From positions 381,324-445,323 of the forward strand of contig JAJYVH010000001.1 of NCBI GenBank assembly GCA_021792095.1: DNA of 64,000 nucleotides, read 5' to 3'. A program made the position numbers and the translations under genes. Shown piece by piece: positions 44,478-54,521 of this stretch (positions are counted from its first letter, which is position 1; each line of letters starts with the position of its first letter). The DNA is from Microcaldota archaeon. GTDB lineage: Archaea; Micrarchaeota; Micrarchaeia; Micrarchaeales; CABMGC01. The notes under the pieces are model-generated. The model made no database searches. It worked only from the letters and a program-made list of their open reading frames with translations, and had not been told where the DNA came from.

Positions 44478-45559
44478 AACTTTCTGCAGGAACGTCGAAA
44501 AACAGGCTAGCTAGGCTCTTTTCCAACCTCAAGGGCACAGACGTGGTGCTGATAGCGAACACCGACAGGGCGGATCCCAATTTCCATTATCTCACCGGGT
44601 TCACCAGCGGCCTGTTCGAGAGCTCGCTGCTCCTGGCCCACAGGGACCGCATGCACCTTTTCACGTACAGCCTGGAGTACGAGACAGGCATGGAGGAGAA
44701 GCCGGAGAACATGAGCATAGTCAACATTATGGCCGATGCCAGGTCCGCTAGGGCGATGCTCGGCAAGCTCCTGAAGGGCAAAAGGGTGGGCTTTAACGGA
44801 GCATTCCTGCCTTTTGAGACCTACAGGCACATACAAAGCAGGTACAGGCCCAAGAGGATGGTCGACGTAAGCGACGGGCTAAGCGCAACGAGGCTGATCA
44901 AGGACGGGACGGAGCTTAAACACATAAGGAAGGCGGTAAGGATAACCAAAACGGCGATGCGAGAGATACCCAAGTATTTCAAGGAAGGCATGACTGAGCT
45001 GGAGCTCATGGCGCGCTTCGATTTCATACAATTGTCCCTTGGTGCGAACGAGTCTGCGGAGTACAACATCGTGGCTTTCGGGAAGAATACTGCTCTGCCG
45101 CACCACTTCTCTGGCAACACCAGGCTCAGGAAGGGCGACCTGATCATAATAGACGCTGGAGCGGTGGTGAACAACTACTATTCTGACATCAGCAGGACCT
45201 TCATCTTCGGGGCCAAGGGAAGCGCGAGGCAGAAAGAGATGCTGCAGACAGTGAGGGAGGCCCAGAAAAAGGCGATGGGAGTCGCCAAATCCGGCAGGAA
45301 ATGGATCGACATGCACAATACGGCGGCCGCGTTCCTGGACAGCACCAGGGACGGCAGGTACAAGGGCGAGTTCATCCATGCCATCGGCCATTCGATAGGC
45401 CTTGAGATGCACGATAACCCCGCGTCCTATCTGAGCACCCGCAAATTAGAGCCAGGCATGGTCATAACTGTGGAGCCAGGGGTGTACGAGGTGGGATTCG
45501 GGGGAGTGAGGATAGAGGACGACATACTTATAACGAAGAACGGATACAAGATTCTCTAA
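44459..45559 (+). CDS. M24 family Xaa-Pro aminopeptidase (aminopeptidase P-like)
   Basis: HHFSGNTRLRKGDLIIIDAGAVVNNYYSDISRTF; HAIGHSIGLEMHD; GMVITVEPGVY. Confidence 0.92.
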   Translation: MNRMGPKLSAGTSKNRLARLFSNLKGTDVVLIANTDRADPNFHYLTGFTSGLFESSLLLAHRDRMHLFTYSLEYETGMEEKPENMSIVNIMADARSARAMLGKLLKGKRVGFNGAFLPFETYRHIQSRYRPKRMVDVSDGLSATRLIKDGTELKHIRKAVRITKTAMREIPKYFKEGMTELELMARFDFIQLSLGANESAEYNIVAFGKNTALPHHFSGNTRLRKGDLIIIDAGAVVNNYYSDISRTFIFGAKGSARQKEMLQTVREAQKKAMGVAKSGRKWIDMHNTAAAFLDSTRDGRYKGEFIHAIGHSIGLEMHDNPASYLSTRKLEPGMVITVEPGVYEVGFGGVRIEDDILITKNGYKIL

Positions 45560-45632
45560 GGGGAGTTCTGCTAGCTTGGTAGGCTACCACCCTCGGGCGG
45601 TGGTGACCTGGGTTCAAATCCCAGACTCCCCG
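45560..45632 (+). tRNA. tRNA-Pro (CGG)
   Basis: Acceptor GGGGAGT/ACTCCCC; anticodon arm CCACC-CTCGGGC-GGTGG; T-arm CTGGG-TTCAAAT-CCCAG. Confidence 0.87.
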
Positions 45633-45642
45633 TTATACGTAT

Positions 45643-46265
45643 TTACTTGATCCCGAACTTCTCAAACTCCTTCTTTAAACGTGGTAGGCTAGTGAAAACA
45701 ATGCCTTGTATCCCGAGTTTCTTTGCGGCCTCGACATTTGCAGCCACGTCGTCCACGAAAATACGTTCTTCAAGTGTCGCCTTGATTCTCTTCAGTAATT
45801 TCAAAAATGCTGCCTTTTCGGGTTTAGCTACGCCCTCTTCATAAGACTTGAAGACCGTTTCGAAGTGCTTGCCCACCTTCCGCATCATACTGTCCCTGTC
45901 CAAGTTTATGGTGTTAGTAAACAAATGCACCTTATACTTGTTTTAAGATGCCTGACGTATTTCAGCAGTTCCCAACTAATCCTATCCTTGTCTATTTTGT
46001 GGTATTCATTCCAAGCCTTGTATGCATTGTCTGCGTCTATTTCCTTACCCAGTCTCCTGCCTATGCGCCTGAGAAACTCCTTTGGCGTTTCCAGACCTCT
46101 AATGGGTTTGTATCTGTTTTCGTTCCAGAGCACAGGGGCATCGCCTTTCCTTATTCTAAATATCTTCACCAAGTCATCTGGTATGTTGCTGCCTGTACCT
46201 TTCAAGCGAATAAGCACTCCCCCGAAATCGAAGATTATGTGCTTGTAAACGGAATCACGCTCCAA
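45643..46265 (-). pseudogene. HAD-superfamily hydrolase with one-base frameshift in a T4 run (45941-45944)
   Basis: ORF1 ...HIIFDFGGVLIRLKG...LLKYVRHLK and ORF2 VHLFTNTINLDRDSM...VAKPEKAAFLKLL...IFVDDVAANVEAAKKLGI; adding one T gives continuous HLKNKYKVHLFTN (208 codons). Confidence 0.85.
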
Positions 46266-46377
46266 TCCCTATAGTGCAGCAGGTTTCTTTATGAATGGGG
46301 GTTGCCAAGCGGCAAACAATTGGCTTAATATCTTTAGTCCAGTCTTTTAAAAGACAGGGCCCACAGAGGGCATTTTG

Positions 46378-48129
46378 CTAAGTTCCGGTCACGTAGTACA
46401 GCTTCTGCTCGTATTCCTCAGCCACATGGATCAGGCCGTCAGAGGCGGCGCTGTCGTAAGGCGCTGCCACGAGCTCCAGGTTCGGGCAGTATTTGCCAGT
46501 GTCGTTTATGTATTGCCATTTCGGCGCGTAGCCTATTGTGGCATTTGGTATTATCACGTAGCTTCCATTTTCGAAATCGCTGCAGTTAGGTATTCCGTCG
46601 AGCATTATGGCGTTCAGGTGCTTGTTGTTGCCGAGGTATATGGGGAACTGCGAATAGTCCCCGGAAGGGTAGTATATCGTGGTATTCGTGTTTGCGTTGA
46701 CGAACATGCTTGCTATGGCGTGCAGGCTGTAGTACTCCGCGTTGATGTAGCTTGACCAGGAAAGGTTCACAGGTATGGATGTCGCTATGAGGAATACGGC
46801 GACCGCCGCGGCGAAGACAGGTTTGGCGAGCTCGAAGGTGCGTCTCTGCCACGCTCCGCGCCTGGCAACCCTCCAACGCTCCTCCCAGCCGTCCGTGATG
46901 CGCGCGAGCGCCATGGCGATGATCACGGACGTGGGTATCGCGATGCTGGCGAAGTACCTTACATCCCTGAATATCAGTATCCACCTGAATGGCGCGAGGG
47001 TGAGGCCCTGCGGCGCGAACTGTATGAACGCGAAGCCTACAGTTAGCCATACGGCAGGGAAGTAGAGGCGCTTCTCGCGCCTGAAAATCAGGTACGCAAT
47101 CCCGGCCACTACGGCATAGAAGTAGAAGCCCGCAGTGGTGCTCCTGTTTATCAGCTGGTTCGCTAGTGCTCCGAGGCTGAAGCGGCCGCTCTCCAGCATG
47201 CCCAGCGCACTCTGCACATTGCTGTATGCAAACATGTTTTCAGGATAGTAGTAGAGATAGTAGCTGAGGTCGTTGAGCGAATAGTTTGCGTATGCTACAG
47301 GGGCGCCTATTATCCCGTACGTTGTGCTTGTCATTGTCAGGTTGGCGTAGTACGCCTGGTTCAGCGTGATGATGGTCAGCGGGTTGCCCGATACCGCGCT
47401 ACTTAGCGCGAGGATGGCAAAGGAGGCCACGGCCATTCCCGCAAACAGGTATGCGAGCAGGGAGCGCGTCATTCTCCTCCTTGCCACTTCGACGAGCATG
47501 AACAGCACCGCCGCAGCCGCGGCGTACAGCGCTATCGGCGTGGTGAGCGGCGATACGGCGAGCAGCGCGCCGGATGCCAGCATCCACTTCCTTGATTTCC
47601 TGTTGTATCCATAGAGCAGGAACAGGAGCGCGAGTGCCGTAAAGAACATCATGGCCTCATTTATCTCTATGCGGATCGCGCCGCTGACAGTGGGCGTGAA
47701 GAAACTGAGCAGAAGGGCCGATAAGAGGCCGCATTTCTCGTTGTACAGCTCCTTGCCCAGGAGAAACGCTATGAAGACGCTGCCCACGAACATCGCAACG
47801 TTCCATGCCGTGCTGCTGTATACTCCGAGCCCGAATAAGTAGAAGAATCCGGCTATGGGCAGGTACTCGAGTATCCTTCCTGAATCCAGGTTGTTGAAGT
47901 TGAACTGGCCGTGCAGTGCGCTTATCGCGAGCACAGCATACGCGTTATCCTCGCTCAGGTTTGTGGGTCCGCTGGCGAAAGCAAACGCATACGTAAGGTC
48001 GAAAGCGAGAATGAGCGCGAGGAGCGCGTACAGCAGGAGCCGCCTCTTTTCTTCCTTTCTTGTTCCATGTGCGTGTCGCATCCTCTCCTTCCTTATTCCG
48101 TGCCGCACTCTGTCTCTGCATGCAGCCAT
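46378..48129 (-). CDS. Polytopic membrane protein, GT-C (ArnT/GT39-like) glycosyltransferase
   Basis: 583 aa, multiple TM, SEDNAYAVLAISALHGQFNF loop after TM1. Confidence 0.6.
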   Translation of the reverse strand: MAACRDRVRHGIRKERMRHAHGTRKEEKRRLLLYALLALILAFDLTYAFAFASGPTNLSEDNAYAVLAISALHGQFNFNNLDSGRILEYLPIAGFFYLFGLGVYSSTAWNVAMFVGSVFIAFLLGKELYNEKCGLLSALLLSFFTPTVSGAIRIEINEAMMFFTALALLFLLYGYNRKSRKWMLASGALLAVSPLTTPIALYAAAAAVLFMLVEVARRRMTRSLLAYLFAGMAVASFAILALSSAVSGNPLTIITLNQAYYANLTMTSTTYGIIGAPVAYANYSLNDLSYYLYYYPENMFAYSNVQSALGMLESGRFSLGALANQLINRSTTAGFYFYAVVAGIAYLIFRREKRLYFPAVWLTVGFAFIQFAPQGLTLAPFRWILIFRDVRYFASIAIPTSVIIAMALARITDGWEERWRVARRGAWQRRTFELAKPVFAAAVAVFLIATSIPVNLSWSSYINAEYYSLHAIASMFVNANTNTTIYYPSGDYSQFPIYLGNNKHLNAIMLDGIPNCSDFENGSYVIIPNATIGYAPKWQYINDTGKYCPNLELVAAPYDSAASDGLIHVAEEYEQKLYYVTGT

Positions 48130-48378
48130 GCAAAGGTTGCTTTCCTTACTGCCCGGTGTCTTTTATTAATATCGCACTGGCTTTGTGTCTGTGTGCGGCC
48201 CAGAGCCTGCCTTCGTATGGCTCACGCGGGTTGGCATAGCTGTGCTGCTTGTTCGAGTCGGCATGTTCGCGGCGGGCCTGCTGCTCCGCTTCCAGTGGCT
48301 TATAGCAATAGTGGATTTCGTTGTGGCTGCAATAGGTGCTGTAGGTCGGCTCTTGCTCCGGAGCCGTATGTAAGCTAT

Positions 48379-49512
48379 CTACTGTTTTGAATACACGAGG
48401 GTCACCACATCGCCTTCCAAAAGGATGTGATCCCTGCCGCATTTCTGGCCCTGGAACCTTGCGCTTTTCCCTGTGACCAGACCGTACCTCAGGTCCTTCG
48501 CCGCCTTGGAGTGGAGCCCCTTCGCGAGGTCCATGATGCTGCTTCCCTCCTTGAGCACGAACGGCCTCGAGTAGTCGGCCTCGCCGTCTTTCGGCCTGAG
48601 GTAAACCCTGACGAGCCCGAGGTTGGCGAATATCTCTTTTTTGAGTGCGTCGATGTTGGTTCCGTTCACCGCGCTTATGCACACTACTCCGGCTCCGAAC
48701 CCCTTCTGCGCCTCCCTTCTCATCCTTTCGGCGTCCTGCTCCCTCAAAAGGTCCGTCTTGTTGAGCGCCACGATGCCCTTGGTGTAGACCGCGTTGTCTA
48801 CAAGCAGCGCGATGAGGTCGTCGATGTCCATGCCGCTGTAGAATATCGCCTTCGCGTTGTAGATGCCTGTTTCGTGCAGCACCATCTCCACCTCCCGCTT
48901 GCTCGGTACCTTGTGGCCGCCCGACTCTACCACTATCCCGCCTGCTTTGCTCTCCTCAATCAGCACCCGCGGCTTCTCCTTGTTCACCTTTATGTCCAGG
49001 AGGGAGAGCTCCTCGATAAGCTTGCCCAGCTGCTCCGGGGCAGTGGCGTCTATGACGAAGAGCAGCAGGTCTGCAATCCTTATCACGCTGGCGATCTGCG
49101 TCCCTGCTCCTTTGCCTATGTGCGCGCCCTCTATCAGGCCGGGCACGTCGAGCACCTGTATCCTGGCGCCGCCGTACTCCAGCATGCCAGGGATCACGTC
49201 CAGCGTGGTGAATGCGTACTCGGCGACCTTGGATTCCGCCTGCGTGAGCTGCTTGAGCAGCGACGACTTGCCCGCGTTCGGGAAGCCGACGAGCACAACA
49301 GTGGCGTCGCCAGACTTCCTGACGCCAAAGCCCGTTCCGTGCCTGCTCTTCTTCTCGGCCAGGCTGCGCCTCAGCCTTGCCATCTTCGCCCTGAGTATGC
49401 CGAGGTACTTGTCAGTGGCCTTGTTGTACTTGGTCTTCGAGTACTGCTCCTGCAGCTCCTCGAGCTCCTGCTGCAGCCTCGCCTTGTCAGGCATGAGCAT
49501 CTTCAGCTGCAC
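48379..49512 (-). CDS. DRG/Obg-family GTPase with C-terminal TGS domain
   Basis: VVLVGFPNAGKSSLLKQLTQAESKVAEYAFTTLDVIPGMLEYGGARIQVLDVPGLIEGAHIGKGAG. Confidence 0.93.
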   Translation of the reverse strand: MQLKMLMPDKARLQQELEELQEQYSKTKYNKATDKYLGILRAKMARLRRSLAEKKSRHGTGFGVRKSGDATVVLVGFPNAGKSSLLKQLTQAESKVAEYAFTTLDVIPGMLEYGGARIQVLDVPGLIEGAHIGKGAGTQIASVIRIADLLLFVIDATAPEQLGKLIEELSLLDIKVNKEKPRVLIEESKAGGIVVESGGHKVPSKREVEMVLHETGIYNAKAIFYSGMDIDDLIALLVDNAVYTKGIVALNKTDLLREQDAERMRREAQKGFGAGVVCISAVNGTNIDALKKEIFANLGLVRVYLRPKDGEADYSRPFVLKEGSSIMDLAKGLHSKAAKDLRYGLVTGKSARFQGQKCGRDHILLEGDVVTLVYSKQ

Positions 49513-49536
49513 ATTAATTAAGCTGTATCGCCTGGC

Positions 49537-50202
49537 TCAGCCGCGTGCATATTTGTCTCTGCCGTGCGGCGCTATGGAGCCCACGCTGCCGGCCAGGGAC
49601 GCGTACCTCTGCCTCCTCCTGTCCAGCCTGGCTATCCTGGCGCGGCGTTCGGCTATGTGCGAGGAGATGAGCTGCAGCTCCCTCTTCCTGAAGAACCTGA
49701 ACAGGCCAGCGTTGCGCCTGCGCAGCTCGGCATCCAGCTCTGCCACTGCCGAGGCCTCCCTGGCAGCTGCGTTCTCGTACCTGGCGGTGCCTTTTGCCAG
49801 GTGCGCCATGAAGTAATCGAGCTGCGCCAGTATGCTCTCGGAGTTCTTGGTCACGAGCGCTGTTCCGGCGAGCATCAGCGCAGCGAACTCCTTGCCGAAT
49901 CTTGACTTGTAGCCTGCGGCCAGGGCCTCCATCGCCTTGGTGTATACGAGCAGCTCGCCTCTTGACATGTGCTTCGCCCTCGCCGCTATGCTCTGCATGC
50001 ATAGTGTCTCGTAGCTGAGCGAGCCGAACTCCTTGAATATGTGGGCCGCGTGCTCGTTCAGCAGCTCTATGTTGCTGCCGCCCCTGCCCCCGAGCTCGGA
50101 CTGCCACTGCTCCCTTATGACGCGCTTTATGGCGTTGGCCTCTATAGTGTCGAAGCCGCTGCTCTCGCTGTTGGCCTTCACGTTGCTCCTGTTTGCATCC
50201 AC
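49537..50202 (-). CDS. Hypothetical helical protein
   Basis: 221 aa predicted mostly helical; no recognised family. Confidence 0.45.
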   Translation of the reverse strand: MDANRSNVKANSESSGFDTIEANAIKRVIREQWQSELGGRGGSNIELLNEHAAHIFKEFGSLSYETLCMQSIAARAKHMSRGELLVYTKAMEALAAGYKSRFGKEFAALMLAGTALVTKNSESILAQLDYFMAHLAKGTARYENAAAREASAVAELDAELRRRNAGLFRFFRKRELQLISSHIAERRARIARLDRRRQRYASLAGSVGSIAPHGRDKYARG

Positions 50203-50221
50203 TCGGTCGCCTTCGATGCCG

Positions 50222-51937
50222 CTAAAGTCCTATGAATTTCTTTCCCCTTATGTCATCAAGCTTAAAAAACCCGATCCTCTCGAACTGCACGATCTCGTCC
50301 TCGGCCAGCCCGTCCACATACGCCTCCGCGTACGCATCGCGCTCCCGGATGCTGTCTTCGTTGAACTCCTCGCCTATCAGCAGCGGCCCTATCTCCACCA
50401 GCTTGCACCTGACTCCGCTCTTCGCGTCCACCCACTGGAACTTGGGCGCATCCAGCGCTTCGTTCCCTGTTGCCCTGGCCCTTATGCCGCCTTTGCCTGT
50501 CTCCGTGACCTCCGCGTTTACCAGGTCCTTCAGCCTGAACACCGAGCCCTTCCTGAGCGTCTGCGCGTCGCTCCCGCTTATCAGCAGCTCTCCTGATGTT
50601 TTGCACTCCCTAGAACCGAGCTCCCTTGATGGGTGCAGCCTGAGGCTTACAGAGCCATCATCCACGCCCTCCACGCTGAGGCCCACAGGCTCGGTGACGG
50701 CGAAGAGCCTCTTGGCCTCGCCGTCGATCAGCTGCCTGTTCTCGGCGAGCAGCATGTCCATGCTGACCCTGTGCTCGCTCTTGCTCATCCCGAACCTCAG
50801 CACGAAGCTCTTTATCGCCTCGGGCCTTATGCCCCTCCTCCTGAGCGCCGCGATTGTCACGAGCCTCGGATCGTCGTAGCCTGAGAGCCTGCCCTGCGCT
50901 ATCAGCTCGTTCGTCTTCCGCTTGGACGTTATGTTGCCCTGTATCTCCAGCCGAGCCACGCTCCTTATCCTGGGCTTCCGCAGGCCCAGCAGCTCGAGTA
51001 TCTTCATGTCGAGCTCGTCGCGCAGCTCGTACTCCTTGGACCTTATGGCGTCTGTTATTCCCTCCAGCGAGTCCACGATCGGCGTGTTGAAGTCGTAAGT
51101 GGGCCACGCCGCATACCTGTCGCCCTGCCTGTAGTGCCTGTGCTTAACGATGCGGAGCAGCACAGGGTCCCGCAGCGTAGTGTTGCTGGCCTGCATGTCG
51201 AGCTTTAGCCTGAGCACAGCCTCGCCGTCTTCGAAGCCCCTATTTATCATCTTCTCCAGCAGCCCTTCGTTATCCTCGCGCGCCCTGTCCCTGTGCTCGC
51301 AGGCCTTTCCCTCGAACCTGAGCTTCTTTATGAGCTCGCCTTCGCAGGTGCATACGTACGCGTTGCCGGACCTTACAAGCTCCCTGGCGTAACCGTACAG
51401 CGCTTCGATGTGGTCGCTGGCGTAGTACTCCCTGTCGAACCTTATGCCCAGCCATTCAAGGTCCTTCTTCAGCCCGTCCACGTATTCCTGCCTCTCCTTC
51501 TCAGGGTTAGTGTCGTCGAAGTAGAGCGCCAGCGTGCCCTTGTATATGTCCGCGAACTCGCGCTCCAGCCATGTGACCATGGCGTGGCCCACCTGCATGT
51601 AGCCGTTCGGCTCCGGTGGGAAGCGCGTGGCGAACCTGCCAACTACGGCGCCTTCGAGCTCCATTCTTGGCTTAGCGCCTTTCTCCGCCTTCTCCCTGTC
51701 CTTTTGCCTGAACTCGTCCGCGTACCGGCCGAACTCGCGCTCCAGCTCCTCCTGGCCCATCCCGTTCACGCGCTCTACAGCCTCGTCGACCTCGCCGATG
51801 ACGGCCCGCACGTCCTTCCTGAGCTCCGGATACGCCGCGAGCACCTTGCTCAGCACCGACTTCGCATCCGCCTTCCCGTAATCCATGGCGTTCTTGACCG
51901 CGAACTTGATGGCCACCTTGCGCGCGTCATCGTGCAT
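50222..51937 (-). CDS. gltX: Glutamyl-tRNA synthetase (archaeal type)
   Basis: TRFPPEPNGYMQVGHAMV, YFDDTNPEKERQEYVDGLKKDLEWLGI, SKRKTNELI. Confidence 0.95.
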   Translation of the reverse strand: MHDDARKVAIKFAVKNAMDYGKADAKSVLSKVLAAYPELRKDVRAVIGEVDEAVERVNGMGQEELEREFGRYADEFRQKDREKAEKGAKPRMELEGAVVGRFATRFPPEPNGYMQVGHAMVTWLEREFADIYKGTLALYFDDTNPEKERQEYVDGLKKDLEWLGIRFDREYYASDHIEALYGYARELVRSGNAYVCTCEGELIKKLRFEGKACEHRDRAREDNEGLLEKMINRGFEDGEAVLRLKLDMQASNTTLRDPVLLRIVKHRHYRQGDRYAAWPTYDFNTPIVDSLEGITDAIRSKEYELRDELDMKILELLGLRKPRIRSVARLEIQGNITSKRKTNELIAQGRLSGYDDPRLVTIAALRRRGIRPEAIKSFVLRFGMSKSEHRVSMDMLLAENRQLIDGEAKRLFAVTEPVGLSVEGVDDGSVSLRLHPSRELGSRECKTSGELLISGSDAQTLRKGSVFRLKDLVNAEVTETGKGGIRARATGNEALDAPKFQWVDAKSGVRCKLVEIGPLLIGEEFNEDSIRERDAYAEAYVDGLAEDEIVQFERIGFFKLDDIRGKKFIGL

Positions 51938-52594
51938 CTAAGCACCTGTGCTCGGTTTGAGCGTCAGGGAGCCGTATATGGTGTAGTTGCTGGTCAGCAG
52001 CATGTAAGCGTAGACGCTGACTGTGTTGCCCGTCATGCTGCCGAGCGTCGCTGGCATGAACTCGTGCCTGAGGCTGCTGGGCACCTCCACGCTTACTCCG
52101 CCCTGGCCCCCGGTGACCACCACCTTGAGGGTGGCGGGCAGCAGTATGTCGGCTGTTGTGGTGAAGCGCGTGCAGTTGGCGCCCGGTCCCAGGCCGCTGC
52201 TGAGCGCCCTGTAGAGCGCATAACTTCCCTCGCTGCCCGCCTCTATGAGCGTTATGGTTCCGTTCTCAGGCTGGAAGTCAGTGACGTTGCCGTTCCTAGT
52301 CATGTTGGCGAGCAGGCCGGTGAGCGTGTCCGACACCCGGGTCGCGTTGCTGCACAGGACGCTAGCCTGCAGCGTGCTGTTGTAGCCCGTGAGCTGCGCG
52401 GGCACGGGGCTCGGCGTCTGCGCGTAGGCGAGCTGGCCCTGGTTCACTGTAGTGGTGGCCCCGCTGCCTGGCGCATTGCTGCCGAACGCGGCGTAAGAGC
52501 TGAGGAATATGGCTGCCACGAAGATCATGCCTATCAGCTCTATCATTTTCTTGCGTTCCATGCAATGCCCTTTAATACCTTCAGTAACATACAC
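51938..52594 (-). CDS. Membrane-anchored secreted hypothetical protein
   Basis: N-terminal TM KKMIELIGMIFVAAIFLSSYAAF. Confidence 0.5.
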   Translation of the reverse strand: MYVTEGIKGHCMERKKMIELIGMIFVAAIFLSSYAAFGSNAPGSGATTTVNQGQLAYAQTPSPVPAQLTGYNSTLQASVLCSNATRVSDTLTGLLANMTRNGNVTDFQPENGTITLIEAGSEGSYALYRALSSGLGPGANCTRFTTTADILLPATLKVVVTGGQGGVSVEVPSSLRHEFMPATLGSMTGNTVSVYAYMLLTSNYTIYGSLTLKPSTGA

Positions 52595-52625
52595 TCTAAG
52601 CTAATAAGTAATTAATGGTGAGCAT

Positions 52626-53303
52626 GTGGCTTTCAAGGACGGAGATTTCGTAAGGATAGACTACACCGCATGGCGCGGCGCAGACAGCAAGCTTGTCTAC
52701 ACCACAATGCGCAAGGTGGCGGAGGACAGCAAGGAGGTGGACAAGGACGCGGCCTATGCGCCGCAGACTGTGGTCATAGGCAAGGGCAACGTGATAAAGG
52801 GCATAGAGGAGGCGCTCAAGGGCATGTCAGTCAGCGAGTCGAAGAGGGTGGAGATAGAGCCTGAGGCCGCTTTCGGAGCGAAGAACCAGGAGCTTGTGAA
52901 GGTGATGCCGCTCAGCGATTTCAGGAAGAGGGACATAGATCCGTACCCCGGGATGCAGCTGGACCTCGACGGCGCAACCGCCACCATAAAGAGCGTCAAT
53001 TCGGGCAGGGTCATAGTGGACGCTAACCACCCGCTCGCCGGCGAGAAGCTGGTGTGCGAGATAAAGGTGCTGGAGCAGGTGAGCGGCGATGACGCAAAGA
53101 TCAAGGCGCTCGCCGGCAACTTCAGACTCGCGCCAGATTCGGTCTCGGTGGCGGACGGCACTGCGAAGGTGCTGTTCGGCCTCGCCGTGGAGAAGAATGC
53201 AGCTTATCTTGTCAGGAAGAGCGACTTCGTCGACGCTGTGCTCCGCTACATGGAGAGCATAAAGAGAGTCGACGTCGAGGAGCAGTACGAGAGGAAGCGC
53301 TGA
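52626..53303 (+). CDS. FKBP-type peptidyl-prolyl isomerase (SlyD-like)
   Basis: KDGDFVRIDYTAW...VVIGKGNVIKGIEEALKGMSVSESKRVEIEPEAAFG. Confidence 0.9.
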   Translation: MAFKDGDFVRIDYTAWRGADSKLVYTTMRKVAEDSKEVDKDAAYAPQTVVIGKGNVIKGIEEALKGMSVSESKRVEIEPEAAFGAKNQELVKVMPLSDFRKRDIDPYPGMQLDLDGATATIKSVNSGRVIVDANHPLAGEKLVCEIKVLEQVSGDDAKIKALAGNFRLAPDSVSVADGTAKVLFGLAVEKNAAYLVRKSDFVDAVLRYMESIKRVDVEEQYERKR

Positions 53304-53307
53304 GCCG

Positions 53308-53499
53308 TCAGTCGTTTATGTGCAGCGCATAGGAGCCGTTGACCTTCAGCCCGAGCTTCTTGGCTAGCTCCGACTTCTCGGCGTTCAGGATCACTATGTA
53401 GCCGCTCCACTTGCTGGTGAGGTTGCTCTTGCCGCACAGCGGGCACGTGTCGCCCTGGGATATTATGAGCCTGTCAGTCCTGCAAGCCTTCTCCGCCAT
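53308..53499 (-). CDS. spt4: Transcription elongation factor Spt4
   Basis: ACRTDRLIISQGDTCPLCGKSNLTSKWSGYIVILNAEKSELAKKLGL. Confidence 0.92.
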   Translation of the reverse strand: MAEKACRTDRLIISQGDTCPLCGKSNLTSKWSGYIVILNAEKSELAKKLGLKVNGSYALHIND

Positions 53500-53503
53500 G
53501 GCA

Positions 53504-54100
53504 TCACTTCCTCTTCGCCTTCGCCCTTACCTGCTTCAGCTTGTCCTCCTTTATCCACTCGGGCTTCCCGAAGCCATCGGGCCTCATTGTGAGCGCTATC
53601 CTCGCGTCCTGTATCGTGTTCTTTATGCTTATCGTTGACACCTTCGCGTACACCATGTCGCCCTTCTTTATGCTCCGCTTGGTGTTCTTGGATACGAAGA
53701 CGCCGGCCTTCCTGTCGTAAGTTATGAAATCGCTCGTTATCTGCGACAGGTGCACCAGCCCGTCTATGGGCCCGAGCCTTACGAAGAGGCCAAAGTCGGC
53801 GAGCTCCGACACCTCGCCAACCACCACCTCCTCCACCTCCAGCTTGAACGTCAGCACGTCGAAAGTGAGGTCGTGGTGCACGTTGGGGTCTGCGGGCAGT
53901 ATGGAGCCGTCGCTTATGTCCCTGACGTTGTATACTGCCAGGACTATGCCCATGTCCTTGTCAAGCGTTCGCTCGTACTTGGCCCGCAGCATCTCCGCTG
54001 TCGCCTTGCCTATGTCCTGGCCTATGTACTTGGGCGGCACGCTGACAGAATCCTTTACAGTGTACGTGTAATACAACAATTCACCTAGGAATGACAGCAT
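53504..54100 (-). CDS. rpoE1: RNA polymerase subunit E' (Rpb7/Rpo7)
   Basis: TVKDSVSVPPKYIGQDI...VGEVSELADFGLFVRLGPIDGLVHLSQI; next to spt4. Confidence 0.94.
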   Translation of the reverse strand: MLSFLGELLYYTYTVKDSVSVPPKYIGQDIGKATAEMLRAKYERTLDKDMGIVLAVYNVRDISDGSILPADPNVHHDLTFDVLTFKLEVEEVVVGEVSELADFGLFVRLGPIDGLVHLSQITSDFITYDRKAGVFVSKNTKRSIKKGDMVYAKVSTISIKNTIQDARIALTMRPDGFGKPEWIKEDKLKQVRAKAKRK

Positions 54101-54112
54101 ATATGGGCAACG

Positions 54113-54481
54113 TTACCTTAAAATCCCCTTTGGTGACACGCTGGCAACGCGCACCCCCAGCCCCTTCAGCTTTCCCTTGAGCGCCCTGTCGTTCGTGCAC
54201 ACCCAGCACTTCCTGCCCGCGCTCTCCCTTTCTATCCACGAGTCGACGTAGCCGTCGTCCCTCAGCACGTCCACCCTGTGCGCGCGCAGTATCCTGAGGC
54301 CTAGCCTGGCCGCCTTCCCCTTCTTCGATCCGGGGCCGGCGAGGCGCTCGAGCTCGTTGATGACACCGCGCGACACCATGATGGCGGTACCCGGCATCTG
54401 CTCCAGTATGGCGGCGAACACGTCGATGCCGTTGCCTGCCGCGAACACGATCGAGCTCGTGTCGACTATTATGGCGTCCAT
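54113..54481 (-). CDS. PIN-domain ribonuclease-fold protein
   Basis: AIIVDTSSIVFAAGNGIDVF...VSRGVINELERL...CTNDRALKGKLKGLGV. Confidence 0.8.
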   Translation of the reverse strand: MDAIIVDTSSIVFAAGNGIDVFAAILEQMPGTAIMVSRGVINELERLAGPGSKKGKAARLGLRILRAHRVDVLRDDGYVDSWIERESAGRKCWVCTNDRALKGKLKGLGVRVASVSPKGILR

Positions 54482-54521
54482 GAATATCGTTTATATGCTT
54501 TGGCTGTCTAGCAGTCTTACA

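Noticed and set aside
46300-46377. tRNA-like start gggggttgccaagcggcaaac and palindrome GTCTTTTAAAAGAC
   Set aside because: No T-arm or acceptor closure; the palindrome is likely a promoter A/T element or chance hairpin
48185-48373. 62-aa hydrophobic ORF (GTG start)
   Set aside because: Could be a small membrane protein but no family or ribosome-binding evidence; not listed as a gene
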